Below, in pieces: positions 1 to 6,609 of a DNA stretch of 19,962 nt (its first letter is position 1; each line of letters begins with the position of its first letter). The DNA is from HRBIN15 sp039630445 (GTDB lineage Bacteria > Armatimonadota > Fimbriimonadia > Fimbriimonadales > GBS-DC): positions 1-19,962 of the forward strand of contig JBCNVA010000021.1 of NCBI GenBank assembly GCA_039630445.1, in the 5' to 3' direction. The position numbers and the translations under genes are program-made. The notes beneath the pieces are model-generated. The model had not been told where the DNA came from. It ran no database searches and was given only the letters and a program-made list of their open reading frames with translations.

Positions 1-21
1 ACGCTATCAAAAATGCCTCAC

Positions 22-267
22 TTAATCCCGATTCTTCTGAAGCCATTTCTGCTTGTATCGAATCCAGCGTTCGCAAGGTGGATGTGGTTCTGCTTTCTGC
101 CACATCTGTTTGAAAAATTGATAAAGCATCTCCAGCGCGCCTAATCGCTGCTCGGGTGTCATCTGCATTCGCTCACGGCGCGCTTCCTCACTCACCCTTC
201 GATGCCCTTCGCGCCAGCGACGCAGCACCTCTTTAGAGGGCATCGGCAAGCGCTGGACAGGTTCCAT
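22..267 (-). CDS. small protein of unknown function (81 aa)
   Basis: I do not recognise a named family. The product is very basic and probably helical: Arg/Lys-rich residues 14-35, then a segment starting MTPEQRL (residues 36-42) and a Trp/Lys-rich end. From memory, short proteins with an 'LTPEQRL' stretch occur in many copies in thermophilic Armatimonadota and Chloroflexota, sometimes beside nucleotidyltransferase genes; no such partner is visible because the window ends 21 bp after the stop. The ATG at 267 is the preferred start: a TATAAT box ends exactly 7 nt upstream and there is no Shine-Dalgarno, so the mRNA may be leaderless. The gene lies 33 bp downstream of glnD on the same strand but seems to have its own promoter. 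That it is a real gene is fairly likely; function is unknown. Confidence 0.6.
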   Translation of the reverse strand: MEPVQRLPMPSKEVLRRWREGHRRVSEEARRERMQMTPEQRLGALEMLYQFFKQMWQKAEPHPPCERWIRYKQKWLQKNRD

Positions 268-274
268 GGCAAGA

Positions 275-280
275 ATTATA
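275..280 (-). promoter_or_regulatory. -10 box (TATAAT) for a leaderless small gene
   Basis: The minus strand reads GGTATAAT, followed by exactly 7 nt (TCTTGCC) and then ATG. With normal -10 to +1 spacing, transcription would start at or next to the A of the start codon. No -35 box of good quality is seen. The same geometry recurs at 19488-19493 and, with weaker boxes, at 2885-2890 and 5840-5845. Confidence 0.55.
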
Positions 281-300
281 CCTGTGAAATCTGATCGAAA

Positions 301-2877
301 TTAGACCTGAAGTCGGACATGCTGGTCGGGAGGGATTTTGTGACCTTGGATGTCGGTGCAGTAGAAGCTCAGCAAGGTGCGTCCTGCCCACTGTCCGAGC
401 CGTGCGCTGTGGATGTTCCAGCCCAGCTGCGCGAGGCGATAGGCAGCCCGATAGAGCGCTCCCGGATCGGGCGGCGTCTGCATATCGACCACTGTGTAGG
501 TGTCGGAGGCATCATCGTGAATTTGCAGCTGCTGCAACACCAGCGGGCTGTCAGGGTCTTTCTGATGCTCACGCAGCAGCTCACTCACGGACTGTTCCCC
601 CGTCAGCACACGACGCAGCGCTTTTTCCAGCACAGCGCACTGGTTGGGCGAGAGGGGACGGTGGCGCATGGTGATCCAAAGGGTATCCAACGCGACGCGC
701 GGCGCATCCTCACGGGTCAACACCCGTGCCGCGCTCACCTCCGCATCCAGCGCGTACAGCACCCCCGCAATCTTGCTCAATAAGCCCGGCTGCGGATCGT
801 CGAAGGTGCAGATGGTCAGCTCCGTGTAGGGCGACCCCTGCGCCTGATGGAACTCAATTACGGGACCCTTGCCCTCGCGCACGCGCTGGATGTAGTGGAT
901 GTGCAGCATAATCTGATCAGAGGGCGTGTTGAGCAGGTAGGCGGAGGGCATCTGCTGGATGTGCTGCTCGATTAGTTCCTGAGGCAGCGGATGGCGCGAC
1001 AGCTCCCGCATCAATCGCTTGCGTAGCGCGCCGATGTTCGGCGCGGTTACGGTCTCGCCTTCCTCCAGCATGCGCATCGCCCGGCGATAGAGTTCCTGCA
1101 AGAAAGCGGCTTGGGCGGGTGTCCAAATCCGTTCGCCCACCGCCTGAGTGTCGGCACAGGTGAGCAGATAGAGCATCTGCAGCCGCTCAGGATCGTCCAC
1201 GATGCGCACGAATTCGCGGATCGTCTCCGGCAGATAGAGGTCGCGCTGGCGGGCGGTTTGCGCCATTAGCAGGTGGTGGCGCACCAGGAACACCAGGTCC
1301 TCCGCATGCTCATCCCAGCCGAGCAGGTGCGCCGTCTCGCGAGCGATTTCTGCGCCCACCTCCGCGTGCGGGCGCGAGCCATCCTGCTTGCCCACATCGT
1401 GCAGCAGCAACGCCATATAGAGCCGCTCAGGGCGCGTGAGCTGGCTCATCAGGAGCGTGGTCAGCGCTGGCGGATCGGAGGGTTGCTGCACAAAGCTATC
1501 CAAGATGCGGATTGCCTGCAGCGTATGCTCGCCGACGGTGAACTCGTGAGTCGGGTCGCCCGCAGGTAGATCCATCACCCGCCCAAACGCCGGGATCGCC
1601 CAGCCCAGCACGCCCAGACGCGCCATCGGCTCTAAGACCCGATAGACCTCTCCGGGCTGACCTAAGATCTCCTTCAGGCAACGCCCCGCTTCATAGGGGT
1701 CGGGCGGGCGCGGGCACTCCTTGAGTGTCTTTTCGATACGCGCTTCGATGGCGGGGCTAAGCGTCAGGCGGTACTTTTGTGCCAGTCGGAATACCCAGAG
1801 GCACCATTCGGGCGCTTCGCGCTCCAGCACGGGTGTCGGCTCAATCTGTAGGTTCACGCTATCCAGTCCCAGTCCCAGCACGAGGGGTGAGCGGATCAAC
1901 CGTTCGATGGCGCGTTGCGTAAGGCGGGCGTGTGTGCCGAGCGCGTCCATTACCCAGCGGGCGAACACACCTTGCTCAATACCCAATCGCTCTGCGATTT
2001 CCGCCTGGCGCGTCAGAGTAAGCAGGTCGCGCGGCTCACTTGCAACGGCATGCAGCCAAGCGCGCACACGGCTCAGCCGCCGAGTTGCTTCGTCCAGCGC
2101 GTCCGCCTCGGTCTGGCTCAGAACCCCTTCCGCCACAAGCGTGGCGAGTACCGCGTGGGCTGGCACGCCGTAGCGCACTTGGGTCAGCCAGTTGAGCGTA
2201 TGGCGGTCGCGTAGTCCTCCACGCCCCTCCTTCAGGTTCGGCTCCATCCGCAGAATGCCTTCGCCTTGCTTCGCCCAGCGCGCCCGATACTCCTGATAGC
2301 GATCCAGCATGAAGCCTGTCGGGTCCAGCGTGTGCCAGAAGCGCGTTTCGAACTCGCTGTAAATAGTGCGACTGCCTGCCACCAGCCGCATATCGAGCAA
2401 CCCTGTGCGCGTTTTGTCATCCAGCGTGGGGCAGTCGTCAATCAGGCGATAGGCATAGCCGACTTTCAGCCGTGCCTGCGTGTGCAGCACATTCATCAGC
2501 GCCTGAAACAGATGCTTCACCAGCCGCTCGGTGAACGGCTCATTCTCTTGCATGGGTACGAAAGTGAGGTCGATATCAGAGCAAGGGGCAAGCTCAGCGC
2601 GTCCGTAGCCCCCTGTGGCAAGGATCGCCAGCGAGTCGTTTGGGATCAGGGCGACCTCCTGTGCTGCCTGTTCATACGCCCATTGATAGAGCGCTTGCAG
2701 CGCCTTATCGATGAGGGCAGTATAGTCGCGGGCAAAGCTCTCACCTCTTATCTCCGCAGCGCAAGAGAGCGGCGCCGCGTGCCAGAGGCGTTCGATTAGG
2801 CGGGCACGCTCCACACTTAACCATTCGCCCACCTGTTCTGGCGTTTGCACTCCACCCTGAACCGCTTCAATACCCAC
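301..2877 (-). CDS. glnD: [protein-PII] uridylyltransferase/uridylyl-removing enzyme GlnD
   Basis: GlnD senses glutamine and attaches or removes UMP on PII signal proteins in the cytoplasm, steering nitrogen assimilation. The 858-residue product matches the usual length (about 890). Nucleotidyltransferase core at residues 89-103: GGYGRAEL then SDID, the metal ligands; a GGLRD motif follows near 220. HD phosphohydrolase domain: HEFTVGEHTL near 444 and HDVGK at 493-497, the UMP-removing site. Two ACT domains (about 685-760 and 793-858) would bind glutamine. Both activities therefore look intact. The open frame continues upstream to 3351, but that part is antisense to pyrC and resembles nothing. 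I place the start at GTG 2877, with TTG 2880 as alternative; an AGAGAGG stretch lies 5-6 nt upstream of the TTG. No PII or glutamine synthetase gene is nearby. The gene is divergent from pyrC. Confidence 0.9.
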   Translation of the reverse strand: MGIEAVQGGVQTPEQVGEWLSVERARLIERLWHAAPLSCAAEIRGESFARDYTALIDKALQALYQWAYEQAAQEVALIPNDSLAILATGGYGRAELAPCSDIDLTFVPMQENEPFTERLVKHLFQALMNVLHTQARLKVGYAYRLIDDCPTLDDKTRTGLLDMRLVAGSRTIYSEFETRFWHTLDPTGFMLDRYQEYRARWAKQGEGILRMEPNLKEGRGGLRDRHTLNWLTQVRYGVPAHAVLATLVAEGVLSQTEADALDEATRRLSRVRAWLHAVASEPRDLLTLTRQAEIAERLGIEQGVFARWVMDALGTHARLTQRAIERLIRSPLVLGLGLDSVNLQIEPTPVLEREAPEWCLWVFRLAQKYRLTLSPAIEARIEKTLKECPRPPDPYEAGRCLKEILGQPGEVYRVLEPMARLGVLGWAIPAFGRVMDLPAGDPTHEFTVGEHTLQAIRILDSFVQQPSDPPALTTLLMSQLTRPERLYMALLLHDVGKQDGSRPHAEVGAEIARETAHLLGWDEHAEDLVFLVRHHLLMAQTARQRDLYLPETIREFVRIVDDPERLQMLYLLTCADTQAVGERIWTPAQAAFLQELYRRAMRMLEEGETVTAPNIGALRKRLMRELSRHPLPQELIEQHIQQMPSAYLLNTPSDQIMLHIHYIQRVREGKGPVIEFHQAQGSPYTELTICTFDDPQPGLLSKIAGVLYALDAEVSAARVLTREDAPRVALDTLWITMRHRPLSPNQCAVLEKALRRVLTGEQSVSELLREHQKDPDSPLVLQQLQIHDDASDTYTVVDMQTPPDPGALYRAAYRLAQLGWNIHSARLGQWAGRTLLSFYCTDIQGHKIPPDQHVRLQV

Positions 2878-2884
2878 CAAGCAG

Positions 2885-2890
2885 ATTGTA
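2885..2890 (-). promoter_or_regulatory. possible -10 box (TACAAT) for glnD
   Basis: TACAAT on the minus strand sits exactly 7 nt before the GTG start of glnD. This is the geometry of a leaderless transcript. A purine-rich AGAGAGG overlaps the region and could instead be a Shine-Dalgarno for a TTG start at 2880, so the two readings compete. No clear -35 box. Confidence 0.3.
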
Positions 2891-2961
2891 CCTCTCTGTG
2901 AAGGCTTGGCACTCTTGCTAAGTAGGGAATTCGTGGTGAATGGCGAACGCCTGAGGAGGCT

Positions 2962-4251
2962 ATGGCAAACTATCTGCTGAAGGGCGGGCGCGTGTTGGAT
3001 CCCTCTCAGGGGATAGATCAATACGCCGACTTGCGGATCCGTGAGGGGCGTGTGGCTGAAATCGCGCCCGATCTGGCGCTTGAGGGGGGTGAGACCTTTA
3101 TCGATTGCACGGGATGCTGGGTGGCGCCAGGACTGGTAGATCTGCATGTCCACCTGCGTGAGCCAGGTCAGAGCTACAAGGAGACGCTCCAGTCTGGCGG
3201 TGAGGCGGCGGTGGCAGGCGGCTTCACGACCATCTGCTGCATGCCGAACACCGAGCCGCCGCTTGATAGCCTCGCGCTGGTGCGTGAACTTCTGCAGCGG
3301 GCGGAGCGCGAATCGCCCTGCAGAGTCTATGTGGTCGCTGCGCTCACACAAGGCATGCGGGGCGAGCTGCTGTGCGACTATGAGGGTCTGAAACGCGCAG
3401 GTGCTGTGGCTGTCAGCGATGATGCGTTCCCCGTGCAGTCGGCGGCGGTGATGCGCCGGGCGATGCGTGCCTGTGCCGCTGTCGGGCTACCCGTGCTAAC
3501 CCACTGCGAGGACACGAGCCTCACGGAGGGCGCCAGCATGCATGAAGGTGCGGTGAGCGCGCTGCTCGGATTGCGCGGGATGCCCGCCTCCGCCGAAGCC
3601 ATCCTCATCGCCCGCAACGCGCTGCTCGCCCTCGAAACAGGCTGCCACCTACACATTCAGCACCTGTCTACTGCCATCGGGTTGGAGCTGATCCGATTCT
3701 TTCGTCAGCGTGGGGCATCCATCACCACCGAGGTGACGCCCCATCACCTGCTGTTGACCCATCACGCCTGCGAGGGGTTTGACCCCAACGCGAAAATGAA
3801 CCCGCCGTTGCGCACGGCTGCCGATGTCGATGCGCTGAGCGACGGGCTGATACGCGGTGAGATAGAATGTGTGGCGACCGACCATGCGCCGCACGCCCGC
3901 TTTGAGAAGGAGCAGCCCTTTGGGCTGGCACCCTTTGGCGTGGTGGGGCTGGAGACCGCGCTGAGCTGCGTGCTGTACTGGAACGCTGCGCGAGGCGAGC
4001 CGCTGACCCCGCTGGAATTAATCGCCCGCCTCAGCACGCGCCCTGCACAGCTACTGGGATTGCCCGCAGGCACGCTGCAAATCGGAACTCCTGCCGATGT
4101 GGTGGTGATCGACCCCAACGCCCGTTGGCAAGTCAACCCTGAACAGTTTCGCTCGATGGGCAGGAACACCCCGTTCGCTGGCTGGGAGCTGCCTGGCAGG
4201 GTGAGGCACACTTTTGTGAACGGCATACGGGTCTACACCAGCCCAGCCTGA
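2962..4251 (+). CDS. pyrC: dihydroorotase, class I
   Basis: Catalyses reversible cyclisation of N-carbamoyl-L-aspartate to dihydroorotate, step three of de novo pyrimidine synthesis, in the cytoplasm. The 429-residue length is typical of class I enzymes. Metal and substrate residues are all visible: H62-V-H64-L-R66, MPNT at 94-97, the bridging aspartate in SDD (152-154), H181 in HCED, H234 in HLST, the NPPLR substrate loop near 280, and catalytic D307 in ATDHAPH. These positions agree closely with the active aspartate-containing class I type, so this is not a degenerate pyrC' form. ATG 2962 is preceded by a strong GAGGAGG (2953-2959). No pyrB or carA is next to it, so the pathway genes are scattered. 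It diverges from glnD with an 84-bp gap and its last 19 bp overlap the stop end of the convergent PLP-enzyme gene. Confidence 0.95.
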   Translation: MANYLLKGGRVLDPSQGIDQYADLRIREGRVAEIAPDLALEGGETFIDCTGCWVAPGLVDLHVHLREPGQSYKETLQSGGEAAVAGGFTTICCMPNTEPPLDSLALVRELLQRAERESPCRVYVVAALTQGMRGELLCDYEGLKRAGAVAVSDDAFPVQSAAVMRRAMRACAAVGLPVLTHCEDTSLTEGASMHEGAVSALLGLRGMPASAEAILIARNALLALETGCHLHIQHLSTAIGLELIRFFRQRGASITTEVTPHHLLLTHHACEGFDPNAKMNPPLRTAADVDALSDGLIRGEIECVATDHAPHARFEKEQPFGLAPFGVVGLETALSCVLYWNAARGEPLTPLELIARLSTRPAQLLGLPAGTLQIGTPADVVVIDPNARWQVNPEQFRSMGRNTPFAGWELPGRVRHTFVNGIRVYTSPA

Positions 4252-5396
4252 CGCGCCGCCTGATGCAGGTCGCGAATCAGGTCATCAGGGTGCTCCAACC
4301 CCACATAGATTCGGAAAAACCATGGGCGTTTGCCCGCAGGATCGGGTTCACCGTTTGCCCATCCGATCATAAGGCTTTCGTGTCCGCCCCAGCTTGGTCC
4401 GAATCGAAACAGGCGGAGGTGGTCGGTGAAGGTGTAGGCTTGCTCGTCGCTGATCGGATGCGTAAGCAGGCTAAAGAGACCGCCGTAGCCGCGCATTTGG
4501 TGCTGCGCCAGCGCGTGTTGGGGGTGGGAGGGCAGTCCGGGATGGTTCACTTGCGCCACGAAGGGCTGCTCCGCCAGCCAGCGGGCAACTTGGAGACCGC
4601 TCTGCTGCACGCGCTCCATGCGCACCGCCAGTGTGCGCAGCCCGCGTATCAGCAGCCACGCCCCGAACGGCTCCAAGATGCTGCCCAGCAGCTCGCGCGT
4701 GCGGGCGATTTGCGCTATCAGCTCGGCGCTGCCTGCCACGACGCCCGCTACCAAGTCGCTATGCCCGCCTAAATACTTACTGGCGCTGTGCAGCACCAGA
4801 TCGATGCCCAGTGAATGCGGCTGCTGGAATAGCGGGGTCGCCCAGCTATTGTCGCACAGGGTCAGCAGCTGGTGAGCGCGCGCCCACTCAGCAACCGCCT
4901 GCAGGTCTTGCAGCTGAAAGGTGAGGCTGGTGGGGCTTTCGAGATAGACAAGGCGTGTGTTGGGGCGCCGTGCGTCCATAAAGTGTTGTAGCTCAGTGCC
5001 TGGGATGAAGGTGGTCTCCACGCCGAAGCGGGGCAGCCATTCGCTAAGCAGCGTGCGCGTGGGCGGATAGGCGTTCTCTACGCAGATCACATGGTCGCCC
5101 TCATGCAGAAAGGTGAGCAGCGTGCAGGAAATGGCAGCCATCCCAGAGGCGAACAGCAGGGCGCGCGCCGTACCTTCCAACGCCGCAATCTTTTGCTCCG
5201 CCAGTTCCACCGTCGGATTGGACACGCGCGAGTAGTAGTAGATGCCTTCCATCCCCGCGCTGGTGTGGCGCTCGCGGAGGGTACGTGCCGTAAACAAGGA
5301 GGTCTGCACGATTGGGGGCACGACAGCACCGTAGGGAAACGGCTCCTCCTCACCTAAGTGCTGGATTAGGGTTTCCAGATGCTCCATTTCGCGCAT
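4233..5396 (-). CDS. Cys/Met-metabolism PLP-dependent enzyme (cystathionine lyase/synthase family)
   Basis: Member of the trans-sulfuration family (cystathionine beta-lyase, gamma-lyase, gamma-synthase, methionine gamma-lyase), cytoplasmic PLP enzymes of sulfur amino acid metabolism. Taking ATG 5396 gives 387 residues, the usual size. Visible marks: YSRVSNPT (55-62), which contacts the neighbouring subunit's PLP phosphate; SGMAA (84-88); CDNSWATP with the PLP-ring aspartate at 182; and the Schiff-base lysine K207 in SASKYLGGHSD. The exact substrate cannot be read from the sequence. The open frame extends upstream to 5483, but that part is encoded by the repeat at 5441-5472, so I reject it. 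ATG 5387 is an alternative start. Only a weak CAGG precedes 5396. No other sulfur gene is adjacent. Confidence 0.88.
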   Translation of the reverse strand: MREMEHLETLIQHLGEEEPFPYGAVVPPIVQTSLFTARTLRERHTSAGMEGIYYYSRVSNPTVELAEQKIAALEGTARALLFASGMAAISCTLLTFLHEGDHVICVENAYPPTRTLLSEWLPRFGVETTFIPGTELQHFMDARRPNTRLVYLESPTSLTFQLQDLQAVAEWARAHQLLTLCDNSWATPLFQQPHSLGIDLVLHSASKYLGGHSDLVAGVVAGSAELIAQIARTRELLGSILEPFGAWLLIRGLRTLAVRMERVQQSGLQVARWLAEQPFVAQVNHPGLPSHPQHALAQHQMRGYGGLFSLLTHPISDEQAYTFTDHLRLFRFGPSWGGHESLMIGWANGEPDPAGKRPWFFRIYVGLEHPDDLIRDLHQAARQAGLV

Positions 5397-5414
5397 GGCG
5401 CGAGTGTACCTGAT

Positions 5415-5420
5415 ATAATA
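5415..5420 (-). promoter_or_regulatory. -10 box (TATTAT) for the PLP-enzyme gene
   Basis: The minus strand reads TTGAGTTATTATATCAGG just upstream of the start at 5396. It resembles the plus-strand promoter at 5551-5561 (TTGGGTTATAATATCA), which supports its being a native promoter form. It lies between the gene and the palindromic repeat. Confidence 0.45.
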
Positions 5421-5440
5421 ACTCAACTTGCCACCTATCC

Positions 5441-5522
5441 GAGATTCCTCACCTTCGGCTCGGAATGACAAGCTCCTTGCCACATAAAAAGTCTTGTCAT
5501 TCCGAGCGGAGCGAGGAATCTC
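5441..5522. repeat. inverted repeat pair around a 20-bp core
   Basis: The left arm (5441-5472) and right arm (5493-5522) are near-perfect reverse complements. Both contain CTTGTCATTCCGAGC and GAGGAATCTC, with a small length difference in the middle. A 20-bp AT-richer core separates them. The family 'GTCATTCCGAGCGGAGCGAGGAATCTC' is, from memory, a widespread dispersed repeat in unrelated bacteria. Head-to-head paired copies like this form a long hairpin and look like a MITE or REP-type unit. No transposase is present. The left arm adds false codons upstream of the PLP-enzyme gene. Confidence 0.75.
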
Positions 5523-5531
5523 ACTTGCTCA

Positions 5532-5561
5532 AAGACAACAAGTAGCGACTTGGGTTATAAT
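5532..5561 (+). promoter_or_regulatory. promoter reading into the hairpin array
   Basis: A perfect TATAAT at 5556-5561 is preceded 18 nt upstream by AAGACA (5532-5537, four of six matches to TTGACA). The 15 nt at 5543-5557 (TAGCGACTTGGGTTA) match 14 of 15 with 16598-16612, upstream of the gene at 16649. Downstream on this strand there is no start codon of a convincing gene for about 290 bp, only the hairpin repeats and then the gene at 5853. It probably makes a repeat-containing leader or an independent RNA. Confidence 0.5.
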
Positions 5562-5590
5562 ATCAATCAGGATTTCAAGTATCGTCGTGT

Positions 5591-5818
5591 CGTCGGCGGG
5601 GACGCCGACGCTACGAACGCGCCCTGCGTAGCGTCGGCGAGATGCTGACGCTATGAATGCGTCCTGCGTAGTGTCGGTGTCTCGCTGACGCTATGAGTGC
5701 GTCCTGCGTAGTGTCGGTGTCTCGCCGACGCTGCGAACGCGCCCTGCGTAGCGTCGGCGTCTCGCCGATGCTATGAACGCGTCCTGCGTAGCGTCGGCGT
5801 CTCGCCGACGGCATCATG
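5591..5818 (+). repeat. tandem array of 40-bp units, each a perfect-loop hairpin
   Basis: Five 40-bp units begin at 5619, 5659, 5699, 5739 and 5779; a partial hairpin (5591-5610) precedes them. Each unit has a 15-nt linker of the form YGARYGCGYCCTGCG and an 11-bp stem, consensus left arm TAGCGTCGGCG, a 3-nt loop (TCT or AGA), and right arm CGCCGACGCTA. Stems occupy 5629-5653, 5669-5693, 5709-5733, 5749-5773 and 5789-5810; the first and last hairpins of the whole array have only 8 bp. In the four full stems nine base pairs deviate, and all nine are G-U wobbles on plus-strand RNA. This fills most of the 456-bp gene-free stretch 5397-5852. It is not CRISPR, because the linkers are also repeated. 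Confidence 0.85.
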
Positions 5819-5839
5819 GCGTTGAAACGCGAATTGGTG

Positions 5840-5845
5840 TATAAC
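5840..5845 (+). promoter_or_regulatory. possible -10 box (TATAAC) for the SelB-tail-like gene
   Basis: TATAAC ends exactly 7 nt before ATG 5853, again the leaderless geometry. An AAGGG lies only 2 nt from the ATG, too close to be a normal Shine-Dalgarno. No matching -35 at 17-18 nt is convincing. The gene may alternatively be transcribed from 5556. Confidence 0.35.
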
Positions 5846-5852
5846 AAGGGCT

Positions 5853-6257
5853 ATGGGACACCGACGCAGGAACGCTGCACCCTCGCAGAGTGGGGAGGTG
5901 CAGAAGCCATCTGCCTCGCTCAAACCGCGGCAAGAGGCGTTCTATCAGCGAGTGCGCGCCTTGTACCGTGAAGCGGGGATCACCGTGCCCTCTATTAAGG
6001 CAGCCTCACGCCAAATCGGGGCGCCGCCCGATGCCATTCGCGCCATGATCCGCATCGGGATCGAGCGAGGCGAGTTTGTCGATGCAGGAGAGGGTGTTTA
6101 TTTTCCCATAGAGACCCTGCAGCAACTGCGGGAGGCGTTGCGCGCGCTGCCTCCCCCGCTCACCGTGGCAAAGGTGCGCGACTTCACCCGCAGCTCACGC
6201 CGCTATGCAGCCGCCGCGCTCCGCTGGCTCAGGCGTCAGGGCTGGCTGGTTGGGTAA
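5853..6257 (+). CDS. free-standing winged-helix protein resembling the C-terminus of SelB
   Basis: The 134-residue product looks like the last two winged-helix domains of the selenocysteine elongation factor SelB without the GTPase part. Residues 29-85 (AFYQRVRALYREAGI, later GEFVDAGEGVYF) resemble the third winged helix. Residues 90-134, with LTVAKVRDFTRSSRRYAAAALRW split over 103-125, resemble the fourth, where SelB has 'DxLGTSRKYxLPLLEYLD', a surface that binds the SECIS hairpin. It stops just before the usual 'TRRxGDxR' tail. No EF-Tu-like domain is encoded upstream, and the upstream DNA is repeats. The N-terminal 25 residues are basic and low complexity. It may be a remnant of selB or an independent nucleic-acid-binding protein. 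The intact frame favours a real gene. The homology is read by eye. Confidence 0.6.
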   Translation: MGHRRRNAAPSQSGEVQKPSASLKPRQEAFYQRVRALYREAGITVPSIKAASRQIGAPPDAIRAMIRIGIERGEFVDAGEGVYFPIETLQQLREALRALPPPLTVAKVRDFTRSSRRYAAAALRWLRRQGWLVG

Positions 6258-6279
6258 AATCTCAAAACGGAGGTGCGCG

Positions 6280-6609
6280 ATGCGGGTCGAACTGCTTTAC
6301 TATCCTGAGTGTCCCTCGCACGAGCGGGCGCTGGAGCTGCTGCAGGAGGCACTGTGTGCCGAGGGCGTAAAGGCTTCCATCAAGATTATTCGCATCGAGA
6401 CGCCTGAGCAGGCAGAGGCGTACCGCTTTATCGGCTCACCCACCATTCGCATCGAGGGCATCGAGGTCGATCCGCATCCTGAGCTGCCCTATCGTCTGAC
6501 CTGTCGCACCTTCGTGCATGAGGACGGTCGCCTGTCGCCCCTTCCCTCGCTGACGATGCTTCGGCAGGTGATCCGCCAAGCGAAGGAGGTGAACAACGAT
6601 GGCACTTGA
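6280..6609 (+). CDS. thioredoxin-like small protein, MerB-associated type
   Basis: A 109-residue protein with the pattern of a thioredoxin/glutaredoxin fold: a first strand VELLYYPECPSH (3-14) carrying a single cysteine, C11, where CxxC would be, then a helix LELLQEALCAEG, and the cis-proline strand GSPTIRIEG near 49-57. Such proteins are often annotated as thioredoxin family or alkylmercury-lyase-like; with only one motif cysteine a mercury-lyase role is not supported, and another Cys in LTCRTF may take part. ATG 6280 is chosen because GGAGGTG lies 4-5 nt upstream; the open frame going back to 6205 overlaps the previous gene. TAAAAT at 6255-6260 could be its -10. Its last 11 bp overlap the next gene, whose Shine-Dalgarno lies inside this one, so the two are coupled. 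Confidence 0.72.
   Translation: MRVELLYYPECPSHERALELLQEALCAEGVKASIKIIRIETPEQAEAYRFIGSPTIRIEGIEVDPHPELPYRLTCRTFVHEDGRLSPLPSLTMLRQVIRQAKEVNNDGT

Noticed and set aside
2878..3351. Upstream extension of the glnD frame
   Set aside because: It is antisense to the strongly conserved pyrC start region and has no GlnD similarity; GTG 2877 gives the normal length.
5397..5483. Upstream extension of the PLP-enzyme frame
   Set aside because: The extra residues are encoded by the dispersed repeat and the family's N-terminus begins after 5396.
5591..5818. CRISPR array
   Set aside because: The period is a constant 40 bp and the linkers are as conserved as the hairpins, so there are no unique spacers; no cas genes.
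5611..5847. Minus-strand 78-codon open frame with Arg-rich repeats
   Set aside because: It lies on the 40-bp hairpin array; the repeated peptide simply follows the DNA repeat and no ribosome site is present.
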